Assembly: GCF_901709675.1 (NCBI RefSeq)
Contig: NC_051094.1
Location: 6,103,001-6,167,000, forward strand
Source of the DNA: Syngnathus acus
Taxonomy: Eukaryota; Chordata; Actinopteri; Syngnathiformes; Syngnathidae
Direction of reading: 5' to 3'
Length of the DNA: 64,000 bases
Position numbers and translations under genes: made by a program. Positions within the stretch are counted from its first letter, which is position 1. Each line of letters starts with the position of its first letter. Below, in pieces: positions 13,101-24,600 of the stretch. The notes beneath the pieces are model-generated. The model was not told the DNA's origin and did not search any database. It saw nothing but the letters and a program-made list of their open reading frames with translations.

Positions 13101-16100
13101 ATTCCATTTAGACATGTAAAGACGCGGGGCGAACGCTTCTAGAAACAATGAAGCACTCGGAACACAATTTGAATTCGTCCGCTTGCTCACCTGAATCCTC
13201 ATCTTGAGAGAAACCGCTCTCAAGGAAATGAGGGACCAATTAGGTGAAACGGAATGGTTTCTTATGACGTGCTTAGTGGTTAGAATTCATGACCTCAAAG
13301 ACACTATGAATGAAACCATGCATGCCTTTCTGGCTATGTGGCATTTATGATTTGGCTAAAAATGACTCCATCAAGTATATCTGATACCCGTGGGCTATTA
13401 AAGGGTTAAACCAGCGCGAGAAACAATACAAGTCATTTGTAAGAACGTTTCGACTCGTTGAGTGGGATCACTGTTGTTGTCCCCACCCACCAGTCTTGTG
13501 GATCCCGCTCCCAATCTTCCTTTCTTATTCTCATTATCTACCTCTGCTGGACTCCCACAGGGCCAACAAGTCGACTTTTTCCATACTGTCTTAAAGCGGC
13601 AACAAAACAGGGACGAAAAGCAACTGGAGGATGTTTTGACTACTGAGAGCAACAAAGTTCACATCGAGACATAAGCATTAGGAGGCAAATTTGTTCCACT
13701 CTTACTGAGAGTCACAAGAGAATGGAATTGCAATGATAATTGGCGAGGGTTTAAAAGCTTTCAGAGAAGAGGACGTAACAATAGGTACACCAGTAGCATA
13801 TGCAGTATGCATCCATTTTCTATACAGCATGACTTCATTAGGTTCGCATCGTCCGTCTGTCCATCCACAACCAGACAAGCACATAAAGTCAACACGGTAT
13901 ATTTGCGCAAATGTATCGTAACGAAGCCCTTCTGTTTCCTCTCAATAAATGTTTTATGAAGCATTTTCCCACATCTGAATCATATAGTATGACTCCTGCA
14001 ATGTTCGTCCATCGCTTTCAGGAAGCTTGCGGGCATACAACCTGCCAGTCGTAAAATAGAGGATTTCCCTCTTACGACGTAACAAGTGTCGAGATCAACT
14101 GTAAATCTGCTTTACTATGTTTGTTTCGTCTTCGTGGGGGCTTATTAGCTCAGCACAGACGCTTGACGGTTTTAACAGTCACTAGACTATACGACACAAA
14201 GACCCCGTGGGGTGCGTACCACCTCTCATCCATGTGTGGCGGCCATAGCAAGAACATAACGGGACTTGACTGTATAAAAGCTCATTCCCTTTTAGATGCC
14301 TGAAGAATGCATGCACGACTGATATTGAAAATATATGACTTTCACAATATAAAAACATCTGCCATAGGGGATGGGAGATAGTAATCCGGTCTTCGTGGAC
14401 TCCTAAAAGGAGTCTTCTGGGATGCTGTATCGCCATTTTGATGTCATCTGCCTTTTCCAAGTGGGTGCCCTTGATGACCCTTTTAAACTTAGGAAAGAGG
14501 CAAAGACAATCACATGGCCAGGAACTGTCAGATGCTCGAGGCATTGTAAGCAGGCACGTTGTCGTTATCCTGTCTTGCGCTATAGACCAAAAATCATTTT
14601 GTAGAACTGCTGATTTGGAAATGTACTGGAACAGTAGCCCTGGTTCAGTTTTGATGCAACTACAGCCTCGACACGACAACATGGGAGTGTCATCCAGCCT
14701 TCTCAAGTTAAAAAAAAACAAACTAAAATAAAACAGTTTTAAAAAGGTCCTCCAGTGAACTGTGCGATCAACAATCAATACATGAAGATGGTGCGCTTCT
14801 CTACGTATGCCAAGCCAAACTATGCAGTGTTCAAATAGCAGCGGCGGCGTCGCTGTGGAAACCATTCAGACCAGTGTGAATGCACTCCAAATGATTTGAA
14901 GGGTTAGTATCTTTGTGCGAGTACGGCGCGCAACGAGGAAAGGCAGCAGGCTTCGTGCGCTTGGACTGCGGCTCACTGTGGGGGTGTGATACACTGCAGC
15001 AAATCCCTTAAAGTTGACTATCAGCAATAGCTGGGGGAAAAAAAAAAAAAATGTAATGAGTTGATTTTGCTCCTGAGTGCATGGCTATGCTTGTAAAATA
15101 TGCGTGGCAGAACACAGGCTTGCAGCTTAGGGCAGATTGAAAATAACCCTAATTAAGCGTCACAGCTGTAGCGCGAGAGTGAGACAGGCCAGAGGGAGAA
15201 AGACAGCCGAGAAACATCACAACGCAAGCGCCGCCGTGCAACATCCAAGTGCAGTCAGAGTAACAGCAGATCTCATTGAACAGGTTAAATGGAAATGGCC
15301 TTGAGGTAAATTGCTAAATTGGCAATGGGAGTTTTAATAAAAAAAAAAAAAGCCTCTTCCAATTAACAAGCACAATATTTCATAGACCTGCACAATCTAC
15401 TACATCAGGAATAGTTAAATTTTGCTCACTTCGTACTGACCATGGAACACAACTGCATCATATCGAGTGATTTTGTTTTCTCGACAAAAACAGTACCTGT
15501 ACCTCACACAATGGCTATACATGATTACTCAATTATGAAAACAATTATTATTTTATTAGTCGTCGATGAATCTTGTCAACTCTACATTTTAAGTTTCACG
15601 TTGACTTCACGAGGGACTGTTGATGGTCAGGATGTGTCCCCATGGGCCTTTGACCAAGACGGAGCGTGCTAAATAGAAACGCCGCAAAGGATGAATCGCA
15701 ATATATTGACGGAACACCGTGCATATTCGTTTTCTTGACCTAGAACAACTTGTTGCCGCCTCGCTCTCCCACCGTGTGCTTTGAGGAATTGAGGGGTGAC
15801 AATGAGGCACCCGCTTCACCTTGACCAGTCCAATAATTAGCACATTCAAAGTCCACATCACGTCGCCCACTGTATCTCTACTGCAGCATGGAGAGGAAAG
15901 TCAATGCATTGCGCAACTCATTCCTTTCCTGGAGGAGGATCTCCTGCAGGGAGGAGGCACTGAGACGCTGCAGAGATGTTCCAACTGTGTTGCTGAAACT
16001 GGCGCAACCAGTATTTTATTTTTTCATGCAACTTTACACGGGCATAACGATGCAGAGCTTTATGCAATGACATGCAAAAGCAACATCTTTAAAAAATAAG

Positions 16101-16973
16101 ATGCTACCAAATGGTGTAGCGCATCATCATACAAAGCACTCTAACTTGTTCCTAATGATTTGACTTGCATAAAGTAACCAAAACATTCAAAAGATAAATC
16201 CAGCAATACTGGGAGCTTTTTCCCGTATCTTGATTACTTCACATCAGTCAAAACATTAGAAACAGCTCTAAGAATGACGCAGTAGAAAACTACAACCACA
16301 AGATGATAACGTATTTTAGGTAACCTTCACGTCCAAATATTAGAAACCACCCCAGTTAGACGCAATGTAGTTCTACAGCACTGAAAATGAAAATTATGAT
16401 TGTGTTTAATACGGGGATGTATTTGCTGTCATTTAACAGTTTGTGGGTACCTAATATTGTGGCATTTTAAAACAGTAACTTGAATGGCGTTGTTAGCAAG
16501 AACTCCATTCCATTTTTATTCAAGGAGGCAGTTTCCAGATTTTCCTTCCACACGTAAAGATTGAAAAATGTTTTCATGACGATTAACGTGAGATTTGGCC
16601 AACTTTGACTGTAATAACAGTTTGCACAAGTTCTATCCTTTTGTAGGTGATGTACTAATGTTCAGTGTTTGAGTCGTGTTGTGATAACATTTCCCACCTG
16701 TTTCTCAAGGGCTTCTTTCCCCGTGGTGGACATTTTGGGTGCGGGTGCGCGCTCGCAGGTGCAGCCTTCCAACAGGTAAATCCCGGCGGGGCGCGCGCTC
16801 TGCTCGTTGTCGAAGTAGAAGAGAACATTCTGGTAAAGGGCGAAGAACTTGTCGTGCCAGCGGCTGTTCTCAGCCGTCTTCTTGCTCAGGAAGCCGCGTT
16901 TGGTGCCCTCTTTACGCGCCACAGCCGACAAGAAGAGCGCGTGGCCCTCGTTGTAACGCACGCTTTTCTGCAT
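1..16973 (-). CDS. rasgrf2: Ras-specific guanine nucleotide-releasing factor 2 (Ras-GRF2), 3' end missing
   Basis: Calcium/calmodulin-regulated exchange factor for Ras and Rac at the plasma membrane. I read 22 coding exons: 16698-16973, 11762-11868, 11501-11648, 9446-9535, 9236-9372, 8979-9095, 8810-8889, 8007-8200, 7640-7749, 7415-7533, 6672-6832, 6534-6600, 6142-6278, 5853-5935, 4798-5046, 2946-3394, 2521-2646, 2235-2324, 2025-2131, 1086-1198, 809-869, and 1-101 cut by the window edge. All have AG/GT borders and matching phases, giving 1040 residues. Domains in order: PH1 (about 22-130), coiled coil ([12 protein letters not shown]), IQ motif ([14 protein letters not shown], about 208), DH (about 240-430), PH2 (about 460-590), REM/Ras-GEF N ([20 protein letters not shown]), a Ser/Pro-rich linker ([15 protein letters not shown]), then the start of CDC25 ([20 protein letters not shown] to FRSIPY). 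Residue wording matches GRF2 better than GRF1. Start chosen at [13 protein letters not shown] as in mammals; an in-frame ATG also lies at 17111. Confidence 0.95.
4375..4467 (-). CDS. rasgrf2: Candidate alternative in-frame cassette exon of rasgrf2 (31 codons)
   Basis: The stretch lies in the intron between the REM exon (ends 4798) and the Ser/Pro linker exon (starts 3394). It has a pyrimidine-rich tract and AACTGCAG acceptor on one side and an AA|GTAACC donor on the other. Its length is 93 nt. Entry and exit phases equal those of the flanking exons, so including it keeps the frame: it starts [10 protein letters not shown] and ends K-K-I-A-M-D-P-S-K before S-L-E-L-F-F. If the donor is not used, the next codon is TAA and the protein would end before the CDC25 domain. 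The main-form mammalian protein I know lacks this segment, so inclusion is inferred from the splice signals and the open frame only. Confidence 0.5.
5157..5649. mobile_element. TA-flanked MITE (pogo/Tigger-like) in rasgrf2 intron
   Basis: The left end reads CACTGAAACCTCTAAAG and the right end, reverse-complemented, CAGTGGAACCTCCAAGG. Each is flanked by TA, the target-site duplication of Tc1/mariner/pogo elements. The 493-bp body is AT-rich with no long reading frame, as expected for a non-autonomous copy. The diverged terminal repeats suggest an old insertion. It sits between the exon at 4798-5046 and the exon at 5853-5935. Confidence 0.55.
7949..8001. repeat. (GT)n microsatellite abutting a rasgrf2 splice donor
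   Basis: About 26 uninterrupted GT units on the plus strand. On the transcribed (minus) strand this is a CA repeat starting five bases after the donor of the exon at 8007-8200, whose donor is the weak GTTGGC. It is the longest perfect dinucleotide run in rasgrf2 touching a splice site. Confidence 0.95.
10074..10138. repeat. (CA)n microsatellite
   Basis: A nearly perfect CA tract of about 32 units, broken once by GC near 10131, in the rasgrf2 intron between the exons at 9446-9535 and 11501-11648. It is not close to an exon. Confidence 0.95.
11869..16697 (-). other. rasgrf2 intron 1
   Basis: This 4.8-kb intron separates the exon for the first half of PH1 from the rest. Apart from the mariner remnant near 14370-14720 it holds no recognisable exon. 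I see AT-rich single-copy-looking sequence, short poly-A runs (15036-15050, 15340-15351) and an ATT run near 12476-12491. Confidence 0.7.
14370..14720 (-). pseudogene. Decayed mariner-type transposase fragment
   Basis: Read on the minus strand, one frame shows [20 protein letters not shown], the C-terminal signature of mariner/SETMAR-like transposases (family form LFPKLKxxxKGxxFxxxxDI). A neighbouring frame just upstream has [10 protein letters not shown] and QFLA, matching the family's HxDNAPAHxA...FLA catalytic block. A third frame downstream has IPEDSF, matching the IPEESFQE segment. The frames change between blocks and stops intervene, so the element is dead. It lies in intron 1 of rasgrf2, on the same strand. 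I did not find its terminal repeats. Confidence 0.65.
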
Positions 16974-17400
16974 CCTAAGCGCAGCTCGATTCTTCTTTGA
17001 CTTCTTCTTTATCTTCACGGTCAACGCTCGGCCATCTCCGTGGGAAAGGTTTCCCCGCCGAGGTGTCTCAGAGACGCCGAGCAGTGCGTAAAAGTTGTCC
17101 CGCCGGCTCATGCGCTGCGTCCGCCGACGCGCCCGGAGACGCCGATGAGGAATCCATGGCGCTCGCTCACAGCTTGTCTGACAACATCGAGAAGCCTCAA
17201 GTGGACGAGGATAAAATGACACAGAGAGATAAGCTGTAATCGGCTTTTGGATGTGGTCAACTGTGTGGCACAGACATGCACCCACGTAACCACGAGCCCC
17301 AGCCCCTCCCTCCCTGCGTGGCCGACTCTCTCACCGTGTGATGTTAAAGGCGGAGCGAGAATTTCATTTCGATGTTGTGCTATTATGACTTCAGGAGTCT
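16974..17400 (-). promoter_or_regulatory. Putative rasgrf2 promoter / 5' UTR region
   Basis: The first coding exon of rasgrf2 continues upstream into CpG-rich sequence (about 16980-17170, with many CGC, GCCG and CGCG words), unlike the AT-rich surroundings. The reading frame stays open upstream to an ATG at 17285, so the exact translation start is not settled by frame alone. No TATA box is obvious. The region separates rasgrf2 from the 3' end of msh3, which is transcribed in the same direction. Confidence 0.4.
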
Positions 17401-18667
17401 TCTTCCACTTGTAGATGTACCTGAAGTGGCAAAATTATTCACACTGTACACATACCTTTCACGAAAAAAAAGAAGAAGACACGGTATGTAGGCTCCCTCT
17501 AGTGGTATGCGAGAGTATCGTTGCCTAAATACAGTTCAGTTGTATTTTACTTTTTAGCACAAGATATTTGCATATCAATACAAATACAACATACAATAAT
17601 AGGATACATATCCATTTTTAAGGAAAAGAAAAAGAAAAGAAAACTTATTTAGGTACATTTCTATGAGACATTTATTTTAATTTGTATTTAATGCATTAAA
17701 CCGCTTCAAGTTTTAAATTCATGCAATTCAAGACTAAATTGCTATTGTATCATTACTTTTGTTCTGTTCATGATCTCCAAAAAAAGTCCAACATTTTCAA
17801 AACGTGCTTTGGCTAAAAAGAAAAAAGTTAATATGTCCCGAACACACCGCACATTTTGTTCTTTCATTTGCAATCTGTCGAGAAATGCCGCCATGCTGTT
17901 AAAACATCAATAACAAACCAAAGACCAGCAATTCCCAGGCATCTCGGACGGCCCAACAACTTCTCATTTCTCATATTACACCAAATCTGTTGAGCAATAA
18001 CAAAAGAGCAAAGAAAGAAATAATAACTAGAAATTGCAATGCCCTCAGATATTACACACGTGAATGCTGAGAGCTGCAGAAAAAGTTCAATACATTTTAA
18101 TTGGAAAAACGTTGTCCCAATCAAGCTCATTTTGTCTTTTGATTACGTTGAATCTGTTGAGCACACCATATGAGAAATTGCTTACATTTACAAAATCACT
18201 TCAGATGTGAAAACATGAGTGTGTATTCCACCTCAAGGAATGGACACACAATGACTGGTCTGTTGTGTGCAGCTTGTGACATATACTTTGAACACAATTG
18301 ACCTGGTTCATGCTAGCTTGGCCACACATTCCTTCTTTCTCCTTTTATTCGTTCCTTTTCAAAGCATTTAACATTACGGCGAAGCCATGACACCAATTTG
18401 AGGTTCAGAGCGCTTAGGGATCTGAGATTTGCTCTGTCAATGACAAGAATCCAATGTACGTTTTAGGCTTCGGGTAACAGCTTGTACCTTAACCTGTACA
18501 AGTTAGGCGTCAAGAGCACAATCATGGCTTGCACCTCCATCCTCTGCATCGACGTAAAAATCCATATCAGTCCTTACAACTTGCTACAATAAAAACACAC
18601 CTGCAAACTTTTGTGCGTGGTTTTTTTTTTGGTATCCTGATTGTGTGCATAATGCATGCCATTGTTG
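17401..18667. other. Intergenic region between msh3 3' end and rasgrf2 promoter
   Basis: No exon is recognisable. The sequence is AT-rich. It should contain the msh3 3' UTR, because msh3 is read right to left and stops at 18668. A minus-strand AATAAA lies at 18344-18349. Confidence 0.6.
18344..18349 (-). terminator. Candidate msh3 polyadenylation signal
   Basis: A canonical AATAAA on the minus strand about 320 nt past the msh3 stop codon. Another minus-strand AATAAA-like word occurs near 17670, so the true 3' end is uncertain. Confidence 0.3.
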
Positions 18668-21600
18668 TCAGGAGTTGGACTTCAGCCACTCAGTGAAAGA
18701 GGATTTGTCCGAGATGCTCCAAAGCTCCGAGAGTAACTTCTTCTTCCTCCTAGAGAAACAAATGAAAACAAACAATACTCATTGTCAAAACACGTACACT
18801 GACAGCTGCAAGTTGTCAACTTCTGACCAACAGCTTGATCCCCCCCCTCCCCTCCCTCCATGTGTGTCTTGTGCACTCAATGTGCTCTCACTCTGACAAA
18901 AGTACAAACATTTCATATAGGAAGGATTAGACTGATGAGGTAGTACGGCTGAGCGCATGTGTGTGCGTGCGTGCGCACAATGGACATTTCATATGGTGAG
19001 GATTAGAACCTATGCAGTGATGAACTCCCCGCAGGCTGTCTGTTCCACAGCCTGCTGTTTCCCAACCTTTTATTGAGCCAAGGCATGACTTCAGATTTTT
19101 TATTTTTCTCCCCAGTTTACACTAATGCGGTGAAAGTTGAATCGAGGTACCACTGTCGATTCCGGTTTGGTGTCTGTGTTATAATGTCAAAAAACAAGAT
19201 TGGCGATGAATCAACGACAAGCTCATTAAACGGGAGACTTTTTTTGTCATGGTGATTGAATATCTTTAGTCAATTCTTCACATATGATGTACACTGTCAG
19301 ATCACATGACTTATCAAGATTTAGCACAATCGTTTCAATTGTCAGTTTTATTCAAGCTACAGCATAGTTAAGTAGTTTCACACAAGCTCTCCTATTGTAG
19401 ACAAACTTTGGTAGGAAGACGCCATTTTCTAGCGTGTAAATAACGATGGTACAACTTTTAACTCACAGAGGCAGCGCTACTAGAAAGCCAATTTTCCATC
19501 ACGTGGCTAAAAGGGTAGAATTTATGCAGATTTTGTGCAAAATGCAAGTCAAGGTTCCAAGAAATCACAATAGAATAGATTGACGTTTTTTTTCAAGCTC
19601 CACAAATCTCCGGTCTGGTATTCCAGGAATACCGCGTCCAATTTATGGTTGACAATTGTCGGCACGGCGATGAAATCAGGTTCATTTGGGCGTTAACCCA
19701 CGTTTGAAGGCACCGAAGCTGCTTGGCATTAATTCAACCTCACGACGCGCAGACTCACATGTCAGGTTCTATTAAAGCCACTTTTTTTTTTTTTTTAAGC
19801 TTAAAGGGCTCGAATCTGCAATGTTTCCATACAGGTTCACAGCGGGGTGAACGTGTGGCTTAGACGACAGATAATTAATTTCCACGAATCTGTATGCTTT
19901 TTACGAAAAACATTCCATATGAAAGATTTTGCATATAAATCAATAATAGTGTTCTCATCAAATGCAAAACTCCACACACTCATGAAGCTCTGATTTTTCT
20001 TCCCCATTATGTCCAAAGTAGCACAGACCTTTTAGACTAACAAAGGCCTCGAGAAGTAAGGCGAAAAAAAAAAGAACATCGATCCACTTTCTACAGCACG
20101 GTTGAAGTGGATCTCTTTCCACCTTTTTTACCAAATCGCTCATTATTCATGAACGGACGTGAATGAAATGAGATCGAGATGCAGAAAAAGGGGAAGGGAA
20201 GGTGATTGGACTTTTTTGATCAACGTTCTTTGAGCAACAGTGTTTCTGATTGTGTGTTCACCTTCGGGAGTCGACGGCGTCCTCTAGCTCTCGGGCCTTG
20301 AGGGCCGCGGCTTGGAGTATTGACCCCGAGATATCAGCCAAGCGGGCGACATTGAGGCCGTAACTGCGGCCAGCCGCTCCTTCGCTTAACTGGTAGAGGA
20401 AAGTGATGAATTCAGGACAGAGGTCTTCATCTGCAAAAGACATCGTTCGGATCATCGTCAACAGCAATGCTGGAAATTCTAAAATGCCTAAAACGTGTCC
20501 GTGTGTATAGGGACTACGCATACCTCGTGTGTCGGTAGCTACATCGGGTTCATTGAGGATGAAGGACATGTGGTAGTTGGACACGTGTCGGGGGTACACC
20601 CGCTCTAGCTCACATAGTGGAGGGTAATGAGTGACAAAGAGGGTGAAAGACCTCACCTGCAATGGAGGAACAACATACGTAAAGCATAGCTTGTCCTCAT
20701 TAACCTGCTTCATTTTTGGAGGAAATCAACTCAAAGGATAAATTAAAAAAACTGCATACACATGTTGAATTGTGGCTAACCCATGGCAAGATTGTTTTGA
20801 CATGTTTCCATCTTATGCAAAGTCCGTTCGAAAAGTCTGCCTAAAAAAGTCAATCTACGAGAATAAATTCATTTGCCGTAATAACCCTGCCTATCTACTC
20901 AATAGCCGCTACCAACAAATTCGAATTTAAGATCTGACTGTTGTGCGTGACATGGAAATGTTCAAGCAAATGCTTGATTGTTTATGTTGGATTTCTTGTT
21001 TTTACAACAATCCCATGTGTAAATCCATCCAAAACACTTTCATAGCATATTTGTAGTAAGAAAAGGGCAAATTAAGTTGTTCAAAATATCCAGATGTAAG
21101 GTGAACTATGACATTTATTGATTTATTTATTTATCTATCCATCCATTTATTTATCAATCTATTTATTTATGTATGTATTTATTTACGTGGATGCGCGTTG
21201 ATGATTATCAAGTCTTTACTCGAGTGCAAGAGAGATGTGTAGGAGGGGAAAAAAAGGGATTTAGAAAATGGAATACACACAACAAATGGTAGGTGTGGTA
21301 ACAATTATGTAACGGTCTGTCATGCTGAAGAACAAAGACTGTGAATTCATATCAAAACATTCTTTGGGGATGAATGCACCAATTGTTATTCTTTTATTAT
21401 TATTTTGTCACTCGTAATTATGACAGTATGGATGTTGTTGATTGATTGGACAGCATTACATTCATGATTTAAATTAAATTTGGATGAGAGCCCCCCCTTT
21501 TAATTCAGCCATCGTTAATAAGAATGAATTCTGAGGATGGAAACCAGTTGTACTGTGAAGAACCACAGACCCCGAACGACTCCGGGCCGAGCGGGCATGC

Positions 21601-24600
21601 TACCTCGCTCGGTGTGACAAAGGTCACGTCACTAGAAATACTGAACAAGATGAGCAGGGCGACGCCCACACTCTTCCAGGAAAGGCACACGGACGGACCT
21701 GCGCCCACGGTAACAGTGTACCGCACACACACACACATACACTTGAAATCACTCCTGTCCACCTACATTGAAAGGTACAAACAAACGAAGCGTGGTGGCG
21801 ACTCGTTGGCATCTGAATAATGGTCTGATTGGACGCTAATGGCCGCTTGTTGGCGGACCACCCCGGGGTGCGCTGACAGCCTCCTCAGTGGGAGACGCTG
21901 ATGAAATTAAGAGTTGGAACGATTAGTGAAGTCGATTAGTTGATAGAAAGTTCATGAGATCACATCATTCATTCTGACAGCTCCAGTCTAGTACGTCACT
22001 CTCGTAATTCTTCATATAGCTTCAAGTCTGATCCTGAGCAAAAGCCTGAAGGTGTCAACACAGAACCACTGGTAAACTTTTCTACCCAATTAAACACAGT
22101 GACACTTCCTTTCTGCTTTGCCAGTATCGGCATCGCACAACTAACAAGCGCCCGCTGAGGGCGGTTTGTGAGCTACAAAGTGGATAAGATTTGGTGTATG
22201 TGAGGATGTCGCTGACCCGCAACGCCGTTATCTTCTTTGGGTTCAACAATAAGGTGAGCAGCAGATGACATTTGGTTTTTTGTTTGGGGGGGTTGTTTTT
22301 GCAGTACCCCGCAGGAAGAGCCGTCAGTTTGAGGCTTCATCATAAACTGGTGGGTGGGAGTCAATCGAGGAATTATGCACAGCGAACTGACCCCACGTGA
22401 CTTTATTAAAATATTAGCACGACAGGGCCGACAGACGGGATGTATCAGTAATTGTGTCTTTACATTGATACTGTCAGAGAGGTTCGAATTAAATGTGTCC
22501 ATTTTTTTTCATTGTTATTAAATGCAGTTTGCAGCAGTCTACAGCTACACATCACCGTAATGCGGCATTAATCCAAAATAATGACGTTTGTCAACTACAA
22601 ATACAATGTATGGGTGGCCAAAGTATGGCCTGGGGGGCCACAGAAGGCCCGCTCGGTCCAATAAGCATTTACATGATCAAAAGGTCTTTAACATTTGTTG
22701 TATTCGTTCATAATTTAAAACTTTTTCACTGAATGTAGTTCTCAACATTCATATTGAATTCCTTGAAGGTAATATCGGGTAACATCAGTTCACCGCTGAA
22801 GACAGCAAAGAGTGAGTTGATGCTGTGATTTGAATTTAGAAAAAAGCCGCGCCCGCTGTTTCATGTGAGGTGTGACCGGATCGGCCCATGAAAAACCAAG
22901 AGAGCAATGTGTGTAGCACCAAGCGTGGTGTGACGCTAATAGCGGGACCTGCTGCTCGTGTGAAAACACCAGCGAGTCTGATCGAGAGTCACGTCTGAGT
23001 CGGAGGCCGCTGTGAAGCGTTTTAGCACGGAGGAAACATCAACGTACGCCGGCTGTGACACACGACGACGCAAGACGCAGCAACTTGTAGCTTGCCGTGA
23101 GGTTTCTGCTTTTTCTCCTTTCAGCGTCAAGGCTGTCTCATCCATGAGCGGTGTTATGAAAGCCATCTACATTCTTAACTACCTTGCCAGTGAATGCTGG
23201 GGGCAGGGAAAGGTGCGTTTCTATAACAACCAAGTCAAAAAAGGAAAAGTCTGAATTTGACACGGGGAGGCATGTCTGGTGAGGAGGAAGAGGACATGAC
23301 GGAGGAGGAGTGGGAGTGGGAGCAAGAGCGCATGAAAGACAGTGTGGGTCTTCTTGTACCAAGAAGGGATGTCACTGAAAAGCCAAACTCCTTTTTGCTT
23401 GTTTTTCCTTTTATAGCCAGGACTCTCAAATAAATCAATGTTGTTATACAACAGGTGGTTAAAGAGCCTGCATCAGCTCTATCCTGCTTTAGCCACGTAT
23501 GGTTTGCGCAAAATTACATAAACCACAAGATTGGTCCAAAAAAAAATGAGAAAGTTTATCCTTCAAGGGTGTCGAGTGGGAACACAATTCATTTCAGAAC
23601 GCAGGCCGACCTCTGGTTTATTCAAATTCTTCTTCAAGGTTTTAATGTAAATTTTGAAATATGGTGCTGCTTTGAGATGAGTTTCATTCATTCACTAAGC
23701 ACATCCGTACGCACAAAACATTTGTATCTCAAATCGTCCTTCCCCATTGAAATAAACAGAAATGTCAATAATCTGTATAAGCCAAACATTTTAGTAACGA
23801 TATTTTTTTAAGCAAGTAAAGCAAATCCATAATTTCATGGAACGTCAATTTTTAAAGGTGTTTTATGTTGAGTTAGTTTTTTCCCCAATGTCATAGAAAA
23901 AATATCTGAACGACCGCTACATCCCCAAAACTCGAAAGTATCTCAAGGCACGACTGCATTCCAATTTATCGAGATGCACCTGAATTCTCCTTCTTCTGTC
24001 AGCGTGTCCCAGAAGAGCGAGCCACAAAAGCCCAAGAAAAAACAACAACAATTATCCACCCATAGTTAGTTCCAACGCTTGCTGAACCGAGCGCTCGTGA
24101 ACTACGCTGAACGACTGCACAGTGGCTTTGGGCTTTTGTCGAAGGTTTTTCAGACTTGTTCCAAGTCTGCTCACGACTATTGCATCAGGCACAAAAAAGT
24201 CATCCTCGACATGATTTGCTGCTGTTTTGTTCCCACAGAATCAAAGTCTTGTAATGAGACGAGACTCTTTTTATATCCTCAAAAGAACAATCGATCCCCA
24301 AGGAGTGCTTATTCGATGTTAAGCACGATTATTGACGCGTCGCTACTCATTCATTTGATGTACATATAGTACAATAATAAATAAATAAATTAAATAAATA
24401 AATACAAATAATAAATAATAATAAAAACACTGATAGAAATAAATAAAACACTGGAACTACGTGTTTGCACAAGTGTGCACACCCTCATATAAATGAACCG
24501 ATTATATTCAAATGTCAACTGTTACTATTTAAAGTGCCACATAAAGTTCTCCTGCTTTGAGGTTGAGGCTTTGGTTTTTACACTGTGATTTAGAACTATT

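Noticed and set aside
14182-14865. A 227-codon minus-strand open frame as a novel gene
   Set aside because: It contains mariner transposase blocks split over several frames, so it is transposon debris, not a gene.
20258-20261. msh3 ending at the TGA after DSRR
   Set aside because: A donor (AG|GTGAAC) precedes that stop, and a further in-phase exon at 18668-18749 supplies the usual basic Msh3 tail and a proper stop.
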